Source: Pleurotus ostreatus/Saccharomyces cerevisiae fusant (lineage: Eukaryota; Opisthokonta). Taken from it: DNA of 25,321 bases. A program made the position numbers and the translations under genes. Below are positions 1 through 9,817 of the stretch, piece after piece. The stretch lies in the NCBI GenBank assembly GCA_024196135.1, contig JAMQCK010000382.1, positions 1 through 25,321 of the forward strand, written 5' to 3'. Below the pieces are notes generated by a model. It did no database searches. It worked only from the letters and a program-made list of their open reading frames with translations, and was not told the DNA's origin. Within the stretch, counting starts at the first letter, position 1. Each line of letters opens with the position of its first letter.

Positions 1-2152
1 CGCGGCATCTTCGTCCCGATATGCCTGTCTCCCTCTCCTGCGCGGGCGAGGAAGGCAGCGGGCCGCTGGCCAATGTTGCGCAGCTTGACCGCCTTGTCTG
101 CCTGCGCATCGTCCCGCAAGCCCGCAAGCGAGCGATTTGTCCGCGGCGCGCGCCGGCTGGTGACCGCGCCTGCTGCCGTCCGTGCCCGCTTGACGGGCGC
201 GCCCTCGCCATCCACGTCCATCGCGTCGTCCTCGTCGCCATCGCTGCCCGAGCCCATCTCGACGTCCTCCTCGCCCTCCTCGTCGCGCTTCCGCTTCTGC
301 GCCTTCGCGAGCGCTTTTGCGCGCCCCTCGATGCGGGACGGGTCGTGGCCGGCGGCGCGCATGCCAGCGGAGAGTTCGGAGAGGGTGCGGAGGCCGGCGG
401 TGCGGGGGAGGGGTGGTTGGTTGCGTTTTGACTTCTTAATGGCTTGGGAGGTGATTTTGGCTTTGAGGTTGGCCTGCGCCTCGACGGCTTCACGCTCGTC
501 GTCGGAATCGAACGAGTCCTCGTCGCTGTCGTAGAAGCCCTCGGCCTGTAGCCGCTCCTCCTCGCGCTCGAGTGCCTCGAGCTTTTCCTCGATGTCGGGA
601 TCGATGAAGTCGGCGATGTTCTTCCCTTGCCAAAGCTCGGGGATGACGTCCTGCTTCCACTCCGGGTTCTTGAGCAGGTAGTCCTCTGAAGATGGCGTGA
701 GATGTGTGCAAGCGGAACGGGGTGACTGGACTTACGCTTGAGGTTGATGTTGAAGACACCGGCACCGCCCTCCTCCAGCTCAATCTCGCGAGCGAGCTTC
801 TTGCGCTCCGGGTCCTCGGGGTCGAACTTCTTCTTCTGCTTGACCGCCTCCGGAATGAAGGGTGCACGGACGACATCGTCGCGAGGCTTGGGCTGCGCGA
901 CGTGGATGCGATTGGCAACTTGGTTGATCTTGCTACCGCGGAGCTTATTCTCAACGCGGTGGGCAAGGAGAGCATCGCAAGCCGTGTTCTTGACGTCCAT
1001 CACGCCCTCCTCGGAGTAGCACGACACCTGAACGCACTTGACATCCTCGGCGTCGATGATCTCCTGCACCAGCGCGCGTGTCTCGGGCACGAGGTCCTCG
1101 AGTCGGGTAACGTCGATCTTGTTGATGACGAGGAGCACAGGCTTTCCGGTGAAGAGGGGCTTGATCGAGTGGAAAAGCTTGCACTGCGCTTCGACCGAGT
1201 ACCCGCACTGCTCGCTCAAGTCCATGAAGTACAAAACGCAGCTCTTCAGATGCGCGAGCGCGGTGATACTCTGCATCTCTATCGTGTTCATCTCCTCGAG
1301 TGGGTGATCGAGGACGCCGGGCGTGTCGATTACCTGCCATCGGAGGTACTTGTAGTCAAGGTGTCCGACGAAGAGGGACTTGGTGGTGAAGGCGTACGGC
1401 TGGACGTCGACGTCCGCGCGGGTGACCTTGTTGATGAAGGACGACTTGCCGACGTTGGGGTAGCCACAGATGATGAGAGTGCGGGTGTTGGGGTCGATGG
1501 CGGGGAGACGGGATATGTGTTGGCGGACCTGCTCGAGGTAGGCGAGGGGGTCCTTCTGGCGGCGCATGATCGTGGCCATACTACAAAGATCTAAGCAAGG
1601 GGAATGGAAGGAAAGGCACATTCCATTACTCACCGACCGAGGGCAGCCCGCTTGAGCTGCTTGCAGCGGTACATGCTGTCACCGAACTTGAGCAGGCGGA
1701 CGTAGTCCTTCGCCACCTGGTCGATCAGGTGTCTTGCTGTCCTCAACTGGCCCAAAGCAAGCTTGTAGTGGTTCTTGTCGTACAACACGTTCATCAAGGA
1801 GGATAGGAAGGGATGGAGATCCTGCAGAAAAGATCAACATCGGTCCAGCGAACATGCAGCTCGCACACGCACATCAAGTACGGGGAATTCGCTCAGGATA
1901 GCACCGAGCTTCTCATCAAAAGAGTCCTGCGTGAACTTGACCTTGCGCATATAGAAGTTCCGTATCCTGCTGATCTTGAAGTTCTTGTGGATGACCTATA
2001 CATCCCGTTCAGCATACATGCAGCGGGAGGGAAGTGATCGCATTGCGGGGGCGTACCGTCGGCGTTTTTCGCTGGGTCTTGGACAGGACGATGTCCAAGA
2101 AGTCCGCCGCGGTGGGGACCGGCGCTATCGCCTTCAATCCGCTCGTCGACAT
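1..2152 (-). CDS. NOG1: Nucleolar GTP-binding protein 1 (NOG1/GTPBP4), C-terminus cut by window edge
   Basis: Nucleolar GTPase of the OBG/NOG family needed for maturation and export of pre-60S ribosomal particles. Exons on the minus strand: 2152-2057, 1995-1873, 1821-1634, 1580-736, 685-1; all introns are GT-AG and the phases fit. The start ATG at 2152 opens a typical NOG1 N-terminus ([14 protein letters not shown] at about residues 19-32). The helical N-domain is followed by a complete G domain: G1 GYPNVGKS (175-182), G3 DTPG (221-224), G4 NKID (289-292). The NOG1 hallmark [12 protein letters not shown] lies near 252-263. The C-terminal part is charged, with an acidic stretch ([19 protein letters not shown]) and basic nuclear-type segments. 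About 645 residues are visible. The frame runs off the window at a KMP motif that usually precedes the last short basic tail, so only a few residues should be missing. It is head-to-head with ORC5. Family identity is certain; exon edges were set by eye. Confidence 0.96.
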
Positions 2153-2412
2153 GGTGGGGGACGTGCGGGATGGCGAGGGGGAAATGTAAGCCGCAGGCGC
2201 CGAAACTTTTTTGATCGCTGTGTGACGGCGTGTGACGGTGCTAGATTTGTGACGTGTGACAGGTTCAAGGACTTGTCGTTGGCTTTGACGTTCGAACCTA
2301 CGTCTGCCCCTTTCTATCGTCTGTGAGGTCCTGGTGATATCGGTATTTCCCCTCGGTACACAGGAAGTCGAACGTCAATCTTCATCCGTCTTTGTATCTC
2401 GTCAAACCAACA
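2153..2412. promoter_or_regulatory. Bidirectional NOG1/ORC5 promoter
   Basis: The 260 bp between the two divergent start codons must hold both promoters. It contains four closely spaced TGTGAC hexamers at about 2220-2263 (two as TGTGACGG, one beside GACGTGTGAC) and a further TGACGTT near 2284. These resemble CRE/ATF-type TGACGT half-sites. No clear TATA box is visible, as is usual for housekeeping genes. Factor identity is inference. Confidence 0.6.
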
Positions 2413-4147
2413 ATGGCTACTGAAGTGGCGCCGGGCCTCGTCAGCCAGGAAGAGAATCTACTTCAACTTGAAAGCCTCCTTGCCTCTGGCGTGCCTCCTC
2501 CCTTCATTTACGTCAACTCTCCTACCGCATCTCGCCCAGTCTCTCTTCAACTCCGACACCTCTTCCAGCAGCTCGCCTCGGAGGATGCCACCATCCGCTA
2601 CGCCGTCGTCAATGCTGTCGCCTGCTTCACTGCGCGTTTGCTTTTTGACGCTATCATCAACGACCTTGCTGATTGGACCCCGGACTGGGAGAATGACTGT
2701 ACGAGCTGGGGCGACGGGAAGTGGGGCGAGAACCTGGACAGCTTCATCCACGGACTGCAGACGTTCAGCGCGGAACAAAAGCCCTCGCCAAGGTTGATAA
2801 TTGCTCTCGAGCATGCGGAAAGGATCCCTGCAGATTTGCTCGTTCCGCTGACCGAGCTCGCTAAACTCGTAGGCAGGCCTCTTTAGTGTGTGTTCGATGC
2901 ACTGACAACTTGTGTAGTCGCGACTGAACCTAACCGTAATCATGCTTTCTGACGTCCGATGGGAGGACCTGCGCCCAACTCTCGCGTCCGCCATCGACCC
3001 TTACTACATTGACGTCGCACCACCCTCCAAAGAAGGTACGTGCATACAAGACGTTCTCACTATGTGCTTTACTGACTTGACTTCCTCCAGCTGTCAGCAG
3101 TCAATTGCTGGAATCATATCCATCTCCTGCAGACGATGATTCAGATACCCCAATACCTTCGACATTATACCATCCTGCCCTCCGACCAGTCTACGCCGCC
3201 TTCGTCAACATGCTCTGCGACGTTTGCTTCCCCTATACTCGTGACGTGACCGAGCTCCAGTACATCGCCGCTGCGCGCTGGCCCGGCTTCGTACAGCCCG
3301 TCCTAGATGCGCATGCGGAGCTTGTGAAACAGTACGAAGAAGCTGTGGCAGCACGAATGGCCGAAGACGACGCCGATGAACTGGAGGAGCTGGGCGATAC
3401 GCCGGAGCTTGTCGCACCAGACCAGGAGTCGATCATCAGCCTCACAGCGCGGCTCGGATCGTCTATCGCGAACGCTCTGGAGGTGCTGCTTCCTCGAAAG
3501 ATGTCGGCGAAGGCTTGGGCGGATGCGCAGGCGGTGAAGGAGGGTCAGGCGGCCGACCCGAAGCAGGATGCGTCCAAGGAGAATCGCGCTCCTCTGGCAG
3601 ACCTCCCTCGAATGTCGAAGTTCATCCTCGTCGCCGCGTTTTTGGCGTCTTCGAACCCTGCGAAGTCGGACCTGCGCATGTTTGGGCGCGGATTGGACGA
3701 GCGGGGCAAGAAGCGGAAGGCGAGGCGCGTCAATACCATCAAAAGCGGTCAACAGAAGGTGGGTAATTGCTGACCTATCCTTTGATGTGGTCGCTAATCC
3801 AGCGCTACCGTCAGGTACCCCTTCAACTCGCCGGTCCCGCAGCCTTCCCTCTCGACCGCATGTTGGCAATTCTCGGCGCGCTGCTTGAGGAGTACGACGC
3901 CGACACGCGACCACCGGCACCACAATACCAGATCCCAGGAGAGTACACGGACGCAGAGATCGGGCGCGTCGCAGTGTACGGGGCGATCAGCCAGCTCACT
4001 AAGATACGCTTGCTGGACCGCACGACGCCGAATGAGCGTCTGGATGGGCCACCGATGTTCAAGGCGCGCATCACTCATGAGGTGGCGCTGGAGTTAGCGA
4101 AGCAGTTGGGCTTGCCGTTGAACGATCTGTTGTACGAGCAGATGTAG
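2413..4147 (+). CDS. ORC5: Origin recognition complex subunit 5 (ORC5)
   Basis: AAA+-like subunit of the six-protein ORC that marks replication origins and loads MCM helicase in the nucleus. Exons: 2413-2868, 2918-3035, 3091-3758, 3803-4147, giving 528 residues; introns are 44-55 nt and all phases close. The ATG at 2413 (context AACAATGG) is the first in frame. Family landmarks: the AAA+ start FIYVNSPTAS (31-40), a Walker B-like IIALEHAERI, the sensor-1 region LNLTVIMLSDVRWE at the exon 1/2 junction, the ORC5 signature SKFILVAAFLASSNPAKSD followed by a basic KKRKARR stretch, then GPAAFPLDRMLAIL, and a C-terminal winged-helix region ending LYEQM. It is somewhat longer than human or yeast ORC5 because of an Ala/Glu-rich insertion before the signature. 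The Walker A position reads N-S-P-T-A-S-R-P, lacking the GKT/S lysine, so ATP binding is doubtful. It is divergent from NOG1 across 260 bp. Confidence 0.95.
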
Positions 4148-4720
4148 AGAGCGTTTCGGAGGATTGGGCTAGCATTGTATGTCCTTCACTGACAACTCTT
4201 GAGCCGGGCTGACTAATTAGCAGATTTTATTGCATGCACATAGATAGATCGCATGGACTTCGCCAACTTCAACTTGTTTACTGTCTGCTTCTTACAAATG
4301 GGTGCGCGCTTGGCGCTCGTCTGAATTCCCAAATGACGCAAGTCTTTGGCGCGACGGTCACTCGCTCGTCATGGTGGCGCGTCGCGATGCAACAGTGAAT
4401 AGGATCTACGCGACCCTAGCGCACGTTACGCGATTTTACGGCTTCTTCTCGTCGTCACAAATTTTATTCTTGCACGATTGTCAGCGCCTGGCCACGATTG
4501 CCAGCGGCGTCAATTGCGAGGACCCTGAGATGGGGAGTTGCGTGCCGGAAAAGGGAGCGGTGAAGCTTTGTGACGAGGGAAGTGTTGTCATCATTGACGC
4601 GAGAGAGCCAAGGGAGGTGGGTATATAAGATGGCCGGGGAGGTCGGAGGAAGGTCAGTCTCACATCGCACCTTTCCCTCTGCAATCCGAACTCTTATCCT
4701 CAACCCCCAACAACAACATC
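4148..4720 (+). promoter_or_regulatory. ORC5 3' flank and con-6a promoter with TATA box
   Basis: No credible gene lies in these 573 bp; open frames here lack family features. A strong TATA box, TATATAA, lies at 4622-4628, about 95 bp before the con-6a ATG, followed by an A/C-rich leader (CAACAACATC) just before the start. The same arrangement, with TATATAA about 80 bp upstream, precedes the paralog con-6b. This suggests regulated, TATA-driven expression of both genes. Confidence 0.7.
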
Positions 4721-5291
4721 ATGTCTCGTACGTCCGCCTCTTCACTGCCTACCGCGTTCACACCATTTGACGATTTTGTAGAAGGCAAGTATCCCGGACG
4801 CGTCGCCGCTGGCTTGAAGGCCTCCATCCACAACCCCAACGTCAGCGACGAGGCGAAGCAATCCGCCACCGAACGCCTCCACGACATGGGCGCCGACGTC
4901 GACGACGCGCCTTCCGTCCAGCATGCTGGTGAGCCTTGTTGCGTTCTTACTCTCCGGGCTTTCCTCACCTGGCGCTCGTTGCCGCAGCCGGCCACAATAA
5001 GGCTGTCGAGATCGTCGATGACGACGAGGACATGCTCCAGGACGCGGATGAGGACGAGGATGCTCCCCAGCACGCGAGCGGCCGCCGCGCTACTGGCGGC
5101 GCGTCTCGCAAGACCGCCTCCGGGAAAAATGAAGACAACGTCATCCGCGGCTACAAGGCTACGCTGCACAGTGAGTCCAAATTTTTGTTGCTTGGTCGTT
5201 CCAACTTCTTACGGCCATCATAGACCCGCGCGTTGGTGACGAGGCGAAGGAGCGTGCCCAGGAGTACCTTGAAGAGCACGATGCCGCTTGA
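4721..5291 (+). CDS. con-6: Con-6 family protein with two Con-6 motifs (con-6a)
   Basis: Small hydrophilic protein of the conidiation-specific protein 6 family, known from Neurospora as induced in spore development; the molecular function is unknown. Exons: 4721-4727, 4782-4928, 4988-5170, 5224-5291, giving 134 residues. The first coding exon is only 7 nt (ATGTCTC); the same micro-exon structure is seen in con-6b, which supports it. Motif 1 (about residues 10-38) reads GLKASIHNPNVSDEAK; motif 2 (about 103-130) reads GYKATLHNPRVGDEAKERAQ. They are joined by a very acidic linker (DDDEDMLQDADEDED). The last intron splits the Asn codon of the second motif's HNP, exactly as in con-6b. Intron 1 (4728-4781) is 54 nt, a multiple of three, and has no stop, so its retention would give an in-frame longer N-terminus. 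No signal peptide or membrane segment is visible. Confidence 0.9.
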
Positions 5292-5803
5292 AGTGACGAA
5301 TGCCGGGATAGAGAGAAATAGATATATCTAGTTGTACTTTTACGCCAGGCTCTCGGACGGCCTAGAATTCGATTTGATGTAACCTGCTGTCTTCGAATTT
5401 GCGATGTTCGAACTGTTCTTCTAAAATACAGTGAAGCTGGGTTGCTCGTGAACTCAACGCAACGGACGAAGGAGCGGCAGGGTTTATTGGGTGGCCAGTT
5501 GACCTGCAACAAGCTTCTATGCTACACAATGTAAGGAGCGGCGGTGACGAGTAAGGTGTTGTAACGAGAGTGGGTAAGTAAATGGTCTGGTATAGACAAC
5601 AGGCAGGCGACAAGATATTCCATCCATCAAAAGCAGTCAAGCGAAGAAGAAAAGCACGGTCCCAGCGACCGACACAGGGTATAAGTTAGTAAATAATTGG
5701 GGAGTAAGGTAAGGTAGCGCAATGAGGAGGTCGTGGAGTCGTTACTGCAAAGTCCATGAAAAGGGGTAGCCAAGAGGGAAATCATAGGAGAAGGGACGGA
5801 CGC
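5292..5803. other. Convergent intergenic region, no gene seen
   Basis: These 512 bp lie between the 3' ends of con-6a (plus) and the Ser/Pro-rich gene (minus). They are more AT-rich than the flanking genes and presumably hold both 3' UTRs. Minus-strand open frames of about 92 and 117 codons show no recognisable motif and overlap the con-6a terminus. Confidence 0.6.
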
Positions 5804-7709
5804 CTACGCGCCATCGATCTGCTTGGGTGCTCTGATTCTAGACCTGACTGATTTCCCGGTAAGGGAAGGAAGGTCGGCGCTGCTGCGCGTCAGGTACTTC
5901 GCCAGAGCGGAAGTACCCTCGAACGTGAGAGCGTGCAGACCGGCGAGGGCGGTGGTCGTGAGGATGACAGTATATATCGCGAGCATAGCCATCCAGACAA
6001 CAGGTGCGAACCAGCCGAAGACGATCAACGAGCGATGTATCAGGGCATACGCTCGGGTCGCCACGACATATTCGGGCTCTTGAACCACCTGAGGCGTTGG
6101 CGCAGGCGATTGAGGTGCGGGTATAGGAGAGGGTATGTCGGATGTGAGTGTCGCAAGGGTGACCGAGGCGGTCGTAGGGACAGCGATGGGCTGAAGGCGA
6201 GAGTGAGGGTTAGGACGATAGACTTCGTGGAAAGCCTTCGCCAGCTCCTCTTGCGACGGGTTCGCGGAGATGAGCTTGGAAGTACGGCGCGAAGGAGGAG
6301 GGCAAGAAGGCGTCGATTGCTCATCGCGGAAAATTGCCCGAACGGATGAGTTATCGTGCGCCAGATTTTGCGACGGCGGCTGAGGGAGAGGCATTCTCTG
6401 CTAGGCGATAAGTCAGTTGGTTTCGCAGATCACGAAAGATCAGATGAACATACCTCGCAATCCGACTCCCAGTCATTTTTACTGTGCGTGCTGGATGCCT
6501 CCTCGGTCAGGGCCTCCAGCTTACTAGTAAGCATGGACGGCTTGAAGCCTTCGGAGATCGCCAGAGGCTCCTCGAATATCGTCGATCCGTAGAGGCTCGA
6601 GCACGTGGTAGGAGACGCGAGCGATGTCGCCGCCGTTGAGCCGCTGCCCCCAGAGAACGCGGTAAGGTCAGAAAACTGACTGTAAGATGACTCCACAGAT
6701 GCCCAAGAACCCCTCGATCCATCCGAGGTCTCGGAAATGCGTGAGCCCGTCGAGTCCGACCGACGTCGCCCGCGCACCAGGCTGCGGATGGACATTGTGA
6801 GGGTGCGCGCAGATTTCGGTGACCCGGGCGTCGGGGAGGAAGGGAGGTCAGAGCAGTTGAAGGTAGGGGAGGTAGGGGACACGAGGGAGTCGATGGACGG
6901 ATAGTTGAATGCGGGCGGCGCGGTATGACGGCGCGTGGGCGAGTACTTAGCCTTGGAGGAGATCGTATCCTTAGTAGGGGACGTCGGCGAGGATGGCCAA
7001 GTCGGTGAGGTAGGTGACATGGGCTGCGCCACACAAGAGATCGAGGAGCGGCCAGCCCGCGCAGGGAGGCTGCTCAGGCTCATCATGCGCCTCCACTTGG
7101 GGCGTTTCGGCGACGAGGGCGAGGACGCAGGCGGGGACGGTGGAAGGGACTCCATGTCGTCGTCCTCAGGCGATGAGAGGGGGAACGCTGGTTCCGCCTG
7201 AAGCTGCGTTCTGATCGCCCACCGCTGAATCTTCTCGTGCACCTCGTTCACCTCGAATTCGGGCGCGTGGTGATCAACGATCTAGGGGTTATGAGTCAGC
7301 ACGCGCGACACAACATATGAGGGCAGAGCACGCACCGCAGGTGCACTGTGGCGTCGGGACTTGCGCGAGGTATCACAGGCATAAGACGAGGGCTCGTCGG
7401 AGCGGGAAGGAGTGGCGAACGATCGCGCTGAGGTGGGAGTCCGGGGGACGCGCGAGGCGCGCTTCGGGCTGGTAGGCGGGGACCCGCCCCAGGACTCAGC
7501 GGCGAGCCTATGCGCGCGTACGATCGCGTCATGGACGGACTGATCGGCGGCGGCACCGCGCTTGCCTTCGTCTGTGTTGATAAGGAATGTCTGAAGACGC
7601 GTCAGTGCACATGCATCGTCCAGACGCGGCTACTACGCACCGGGAGGATATCCCGCTGAGCGCAGAAGAGCTGCGTCTTCGCGTTGTCGAACTTGAATTC
7701 CGCGGTCAT
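5804..7709 (-). CDS. Unrecognised Ser/Pro-rich protein with C-terminal membrane segment
   Basis: I do not recognise this protein. Exons on the minus strand: 7709-7641, 7590-7336, 7281-6454, 6397-5804, giving 581 residues; the introns are 45-56 nt, GT-AG, and all phase 0. The start ATG at 7709 begins MTAEFKFDNAKTQLF. Exons 1-2 hold a compact charged region (QRDILPTFLINTDEGKRGAAADQSVHDAI as shorter blocks) that looks like the most structured N-terminal part. Residues about 140-380 are low-complexity and rich in Ser-Pro and Thr-Pro (for example SPTSPTWPSSPTSPTKD), which are possible CDK/MAPK sites, with basic patches. Near the C-terminus, about residues 508-540, lies a strongly hydrophobic stretch (LIVFGWFAPVVWMAMLAIY and on) that is long enough for one or two membrane passes, followed by a basic tail. 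This suggests a tail-proximal membrane protein with a large disordered, probably cytosolic, part. Function unknown. Confidence 0.75.
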
Positions 7710-9817
7710 GGCTGGCGGAGGGTATACAGACTGCGTGCAGGTTCGATCGACGCGTCGTAGTCGAGTAGCTGTCTAGTGGATGCGAGTTGGGTAACAGAGG
7801 CGATGATCGCCTGGGTGGCGACGGTGGTGGCTTGAGAGCAACCTTTCGCAAAAGCGCGTTAGTCGAGCTTGCGGGTGGGGGTCAGAGTGGCAGACGGTGA
7901 CAGACAAACACGGGCCCGGTGGCCTGCCCTTAAATGCGACAGGGCCAAATCAAAGAGCAGGAACATACCCATGTCTGATGCATGCACCAGGGTCTTTTCT
8001 CCTTCTGGCCGTGCTTAATTGGGGATGGTCCTTGCTTGCTTTGTTCGTACAAGGAAGGGTCTTGCGACGAAGACCTTGATCCGGGATCGGGACCGAGGGC
8101 ACGCTGTTGCTGCGTGTTCCTCGTCATACCATGTCCATCGATGTTTCTGTTGTCCGTCGCGCTGGGTTAATCGGTAATTGGGCTCGCTTTGGTCGTGAGC
8201 TTCAAGTCGCATTCGGGGACAGATCTGCAGAATACTGGGTGTAACTTTTGCGGAGAGACCGGGATTGCTATGAAGTGAGTCTTCACGCTGAAAAAACATG
8301 CGGATTGACATCGCCCGGACGCCACACATCTCTCGGCCCCGTCGCCACTCTTCCTATTCGTTAATCCATTTTCTCGGTATGACGCGACAACGCCTCGCCC
8401 GCATGCAGGACCTCAAGCCATCCGACTGATATCGACGCTAATCAAGCGCAGCGTGTCCGAAATGAGGTTCGGGCAGCTGGTGCCTGCAGCCTGCGCGCAC
8501 GCCGGCCTTCAACCTCGCCGCCACCGTCACATCACAACAGCCGCATTGAAAACAAGGGGACTGAATGGTGTCCTCGAGGATGTAGGCTTCGGGTAGGCTT
8601 CTTGTTTAGCTTCTGCTTCTGTCGGCAAGTCTAATCCTCGTGTTGTGCCAAGGCGAGACAGCACGTACCCTCTTACGCGTCTTCTGAGATGTGAGGACGG
8701 GCGGCCTGTAACCTTCTTCTGGCCGCTTCGCTTGCGTACTGATCACATCCTGACCTTGTCCCTGCAACCACGCTGCCTTCATAACCTGGTCCGAGAAGCA
8801 GGGTCCACTGGCATCGCCAACCGTCGCGGCTAGTAGATGCAAGTGCGCCCTTGACATGACAGCTAGGCGAGCACCGCCACTTCTCAAGGGTCCTACACCC
8901 AACATTCTTGTACGCAGATCCAAGTGACGTCGCCTGGCTTCCGCAAAACATGAGACGCCCACGAGGAAGAACAATAGGTGAGACTTACTTCTTATGGTAC
9001 GCCTTGTTCTTCCAAGCGTGTTCGGCTATCGCCGGGTCAGATAGCCCGTCTCTCTTACTGTCAAAGTCTTTCATATCAATAACGAGCCTCAGAGGCGGTC
9101 ACGAGAGGGTCGTCGACCGATCGAATTCGACTTGTGAGCTTCGTCGATGTCTACGAAGGTGAGTCGACCGATAGTTCATACCCGGCTTTCCAGTATCCTT
9201 TCGCTGGCTACAGTCAAATAGCGGTCTCACAAGCAGAGGATGTATAGCAAGTCGACTTGCTGGAAGCTGTCTTTGGGTTGGATAGCGTCGCGCTCATCGT
9301 CGCACGTTCTCACTTTACCGGGGAATCCCGTGCTTTTTGTGGCGCATTGTGGCAAAATAGGGTGATGTTCCTACGCCACACATCTACTAGTCGCCTTGTC
9401 CTATACAGCCCAACGAGCAACGAGAATGGTTCAGAGTGCTCAGACGCCGACAGACGCGAAGATAGCCAGCCACGTTGTTCCTGAATTGAGGGTATTCTAG
9501 GAGTAATAAACGGTTATCACAGCGCACAACGAAAAAAGGATGTGCGAAGATGAAGCCAGCGGATACGCTAGCGAAGAAAGAAGTCAAAAAGAAGAGTATA
9601 GATGTGCGGTCAAAGGTCAGACGAGGAAGTCTGAAAGAGAAGAGAAAGCTATCTACCGAAATGTCTATCTACTGAAGTCTAGTAACAGTGGCGGCAAGGG
9701 TGGATACAGTGGCGGCCCAAGGTAATGTGAGACTGAGTAGAGTGGAACGAACACAGATAGAGAGACGAGCCGGAAGGAGAAATCCAAGGGGTATACACTG
9801 GGAAACGGGTATATCGT
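7710..9817. other. 2.1-kb stretch with no supportable gene
   Basis: Between the divergent-side start of the Ser/Pro-rich gene and the 3' end of C2H2-A there is no open frame longer than about 122 codons, none with recognisable motifs, and no paralogous sequence elsewhere in the window. The first few hundred bases should contain the promoter and leader of the minus-strand gene at 7709. I saw no tRNA, no transposon ends and no tandem repeats. A noncoding RNA or a decayed gene cannot be excluded. Confidence 0.5.

Noticed and set aside
704..1594. Plus-strand 296-codon open frame opposite NOG1
   Set aside because: It is antisense to a highly conserved GTPase exon; the frame is open because of GC-rich codon use and has no motifs.
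2284..2305. GTTCGAACC-like sequence resembling a tRNA T-loop
   Set aside because: No matching acceptor stem, A box or anticodon arm around it.
8606..8974. 122-codon minus-strand frame in the gene-empty stretch
   Set aside because: No recognisable features, and another open frame overlaps it on the same strand; indistinguishable from chance in GC-rich DNA.
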